Source: JBBAFS01 sp041655255
GTDB lineage: Bacteria; Spirochaetota; Spirochaetia; Sphaerochaetales; Sphaerochaetaceae
DNA: 5,949 bases
Direction of reading: 5' to 3'
Assembly (NCBI GenBank): GCA_041655255.1
Contig: JBBAFS010000086.1
Location: 1 to 5,949 of the forward strand
Shown: positions 5,944 through 5,949 of the stretch, in pieces
How positions within the stretch are numbered: the stretch's first letter is position 1
Layout of the letters: each line of letters begins with the position of its first letter
Program-made: the position numbers and the translations under genes
The notes under the pieces: generated by a model
Told to the model about the DNA's origin: nothing
The model's input: only the letters and a program-made list of their open reading frames with translations
Databases searched by the model: none

Positions 5944-5949
5944 ACAATA

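Noticed and set aside
5753..5947. Minus-strand 64-residue open frame overlapping the xylF start
   Set aside because: It is out of frame with the xylF signal peptide. Its start would use the sequence of the promoter region, and its translation has no recognisable features.
1..5949. CRISPR arrays, insertion sequences, tRNA or rRNA genes
   Set aside because: No regularly spaced repeats, transposase motifs or structural RNA signatures were seen. The window is almost completely filled by the operon.

Overview
The window is one unbroken minus-strand operon segment, so it is transcribed from high to low coordinates. In transcription order it holds: a probable promoter at the right edge; a XylF-type periplasmic sugar-binding protein (5901-4828); a short spacer with a strong hairpin; a XylG-type double ATP-binding protein (4758-3208); a XylH-type permease (3211-2072); a ketose 3-epimerase-like TIM-barrel protein (2060-1248); a zinc-dependent medium-chain dehydrogenase (1235-54); and the first 12 codons of another gene that runs off the left edge (38-1). 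There is no gene-free stretch over 300 bases. I see no RNA gene, mobile element or CRISPR array.

The organism is probably a spirochaete (Spirochaetota, Treponema/Sphaerochaeta-like) with an AT-leaning genome, about 40% GC by eye. The main clue is the mature N-terminus of the binding protein, which begins FAGGQSE and has no lipobox cysteine. That style is common in solute-binding proteins of this phylum. This is inference from recalled sequence style, not from a search.

The first three genes form a complete CUT2-family ABC importer. They resemble E. coli XylF, XylG and XylH along their whole lengths, including family-specific stretches such as ASNDxTAGGAIQAL, GQDAD and the permease ending WQYIVKGxILxxAVW. 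The importer brings a pentose or similar polyol/sugar across the inner membrane at the cost of ATP.

The two downstream enzymes are not xylA or xylB. The 270-residue epimerase matches Thermotoga IolO (5-keto-L-gluconate epimerase) in length and in its recognisable blocks. The 393-residue dehydrogenase has the extended N-terminal layout I associate with Thermotoga IolM (scyllo-inosose 3-dehydrogenase). Together they suggest a route of dehydrogenation followed by keto-sugar epimerisation. That could be an inositol-like or polyol/keto-acid pathway fed by an importer of xylose type. The mismatch between a xylose-type importer and Iol-type enzymes is the most interesting point here.

The gene junctions are tightly coupled. 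xylG and xylH overlap by ATGA. At the next three junctions the upstream TAA stop runs straight into the Shine-Dalgarno sequence of the next gene.
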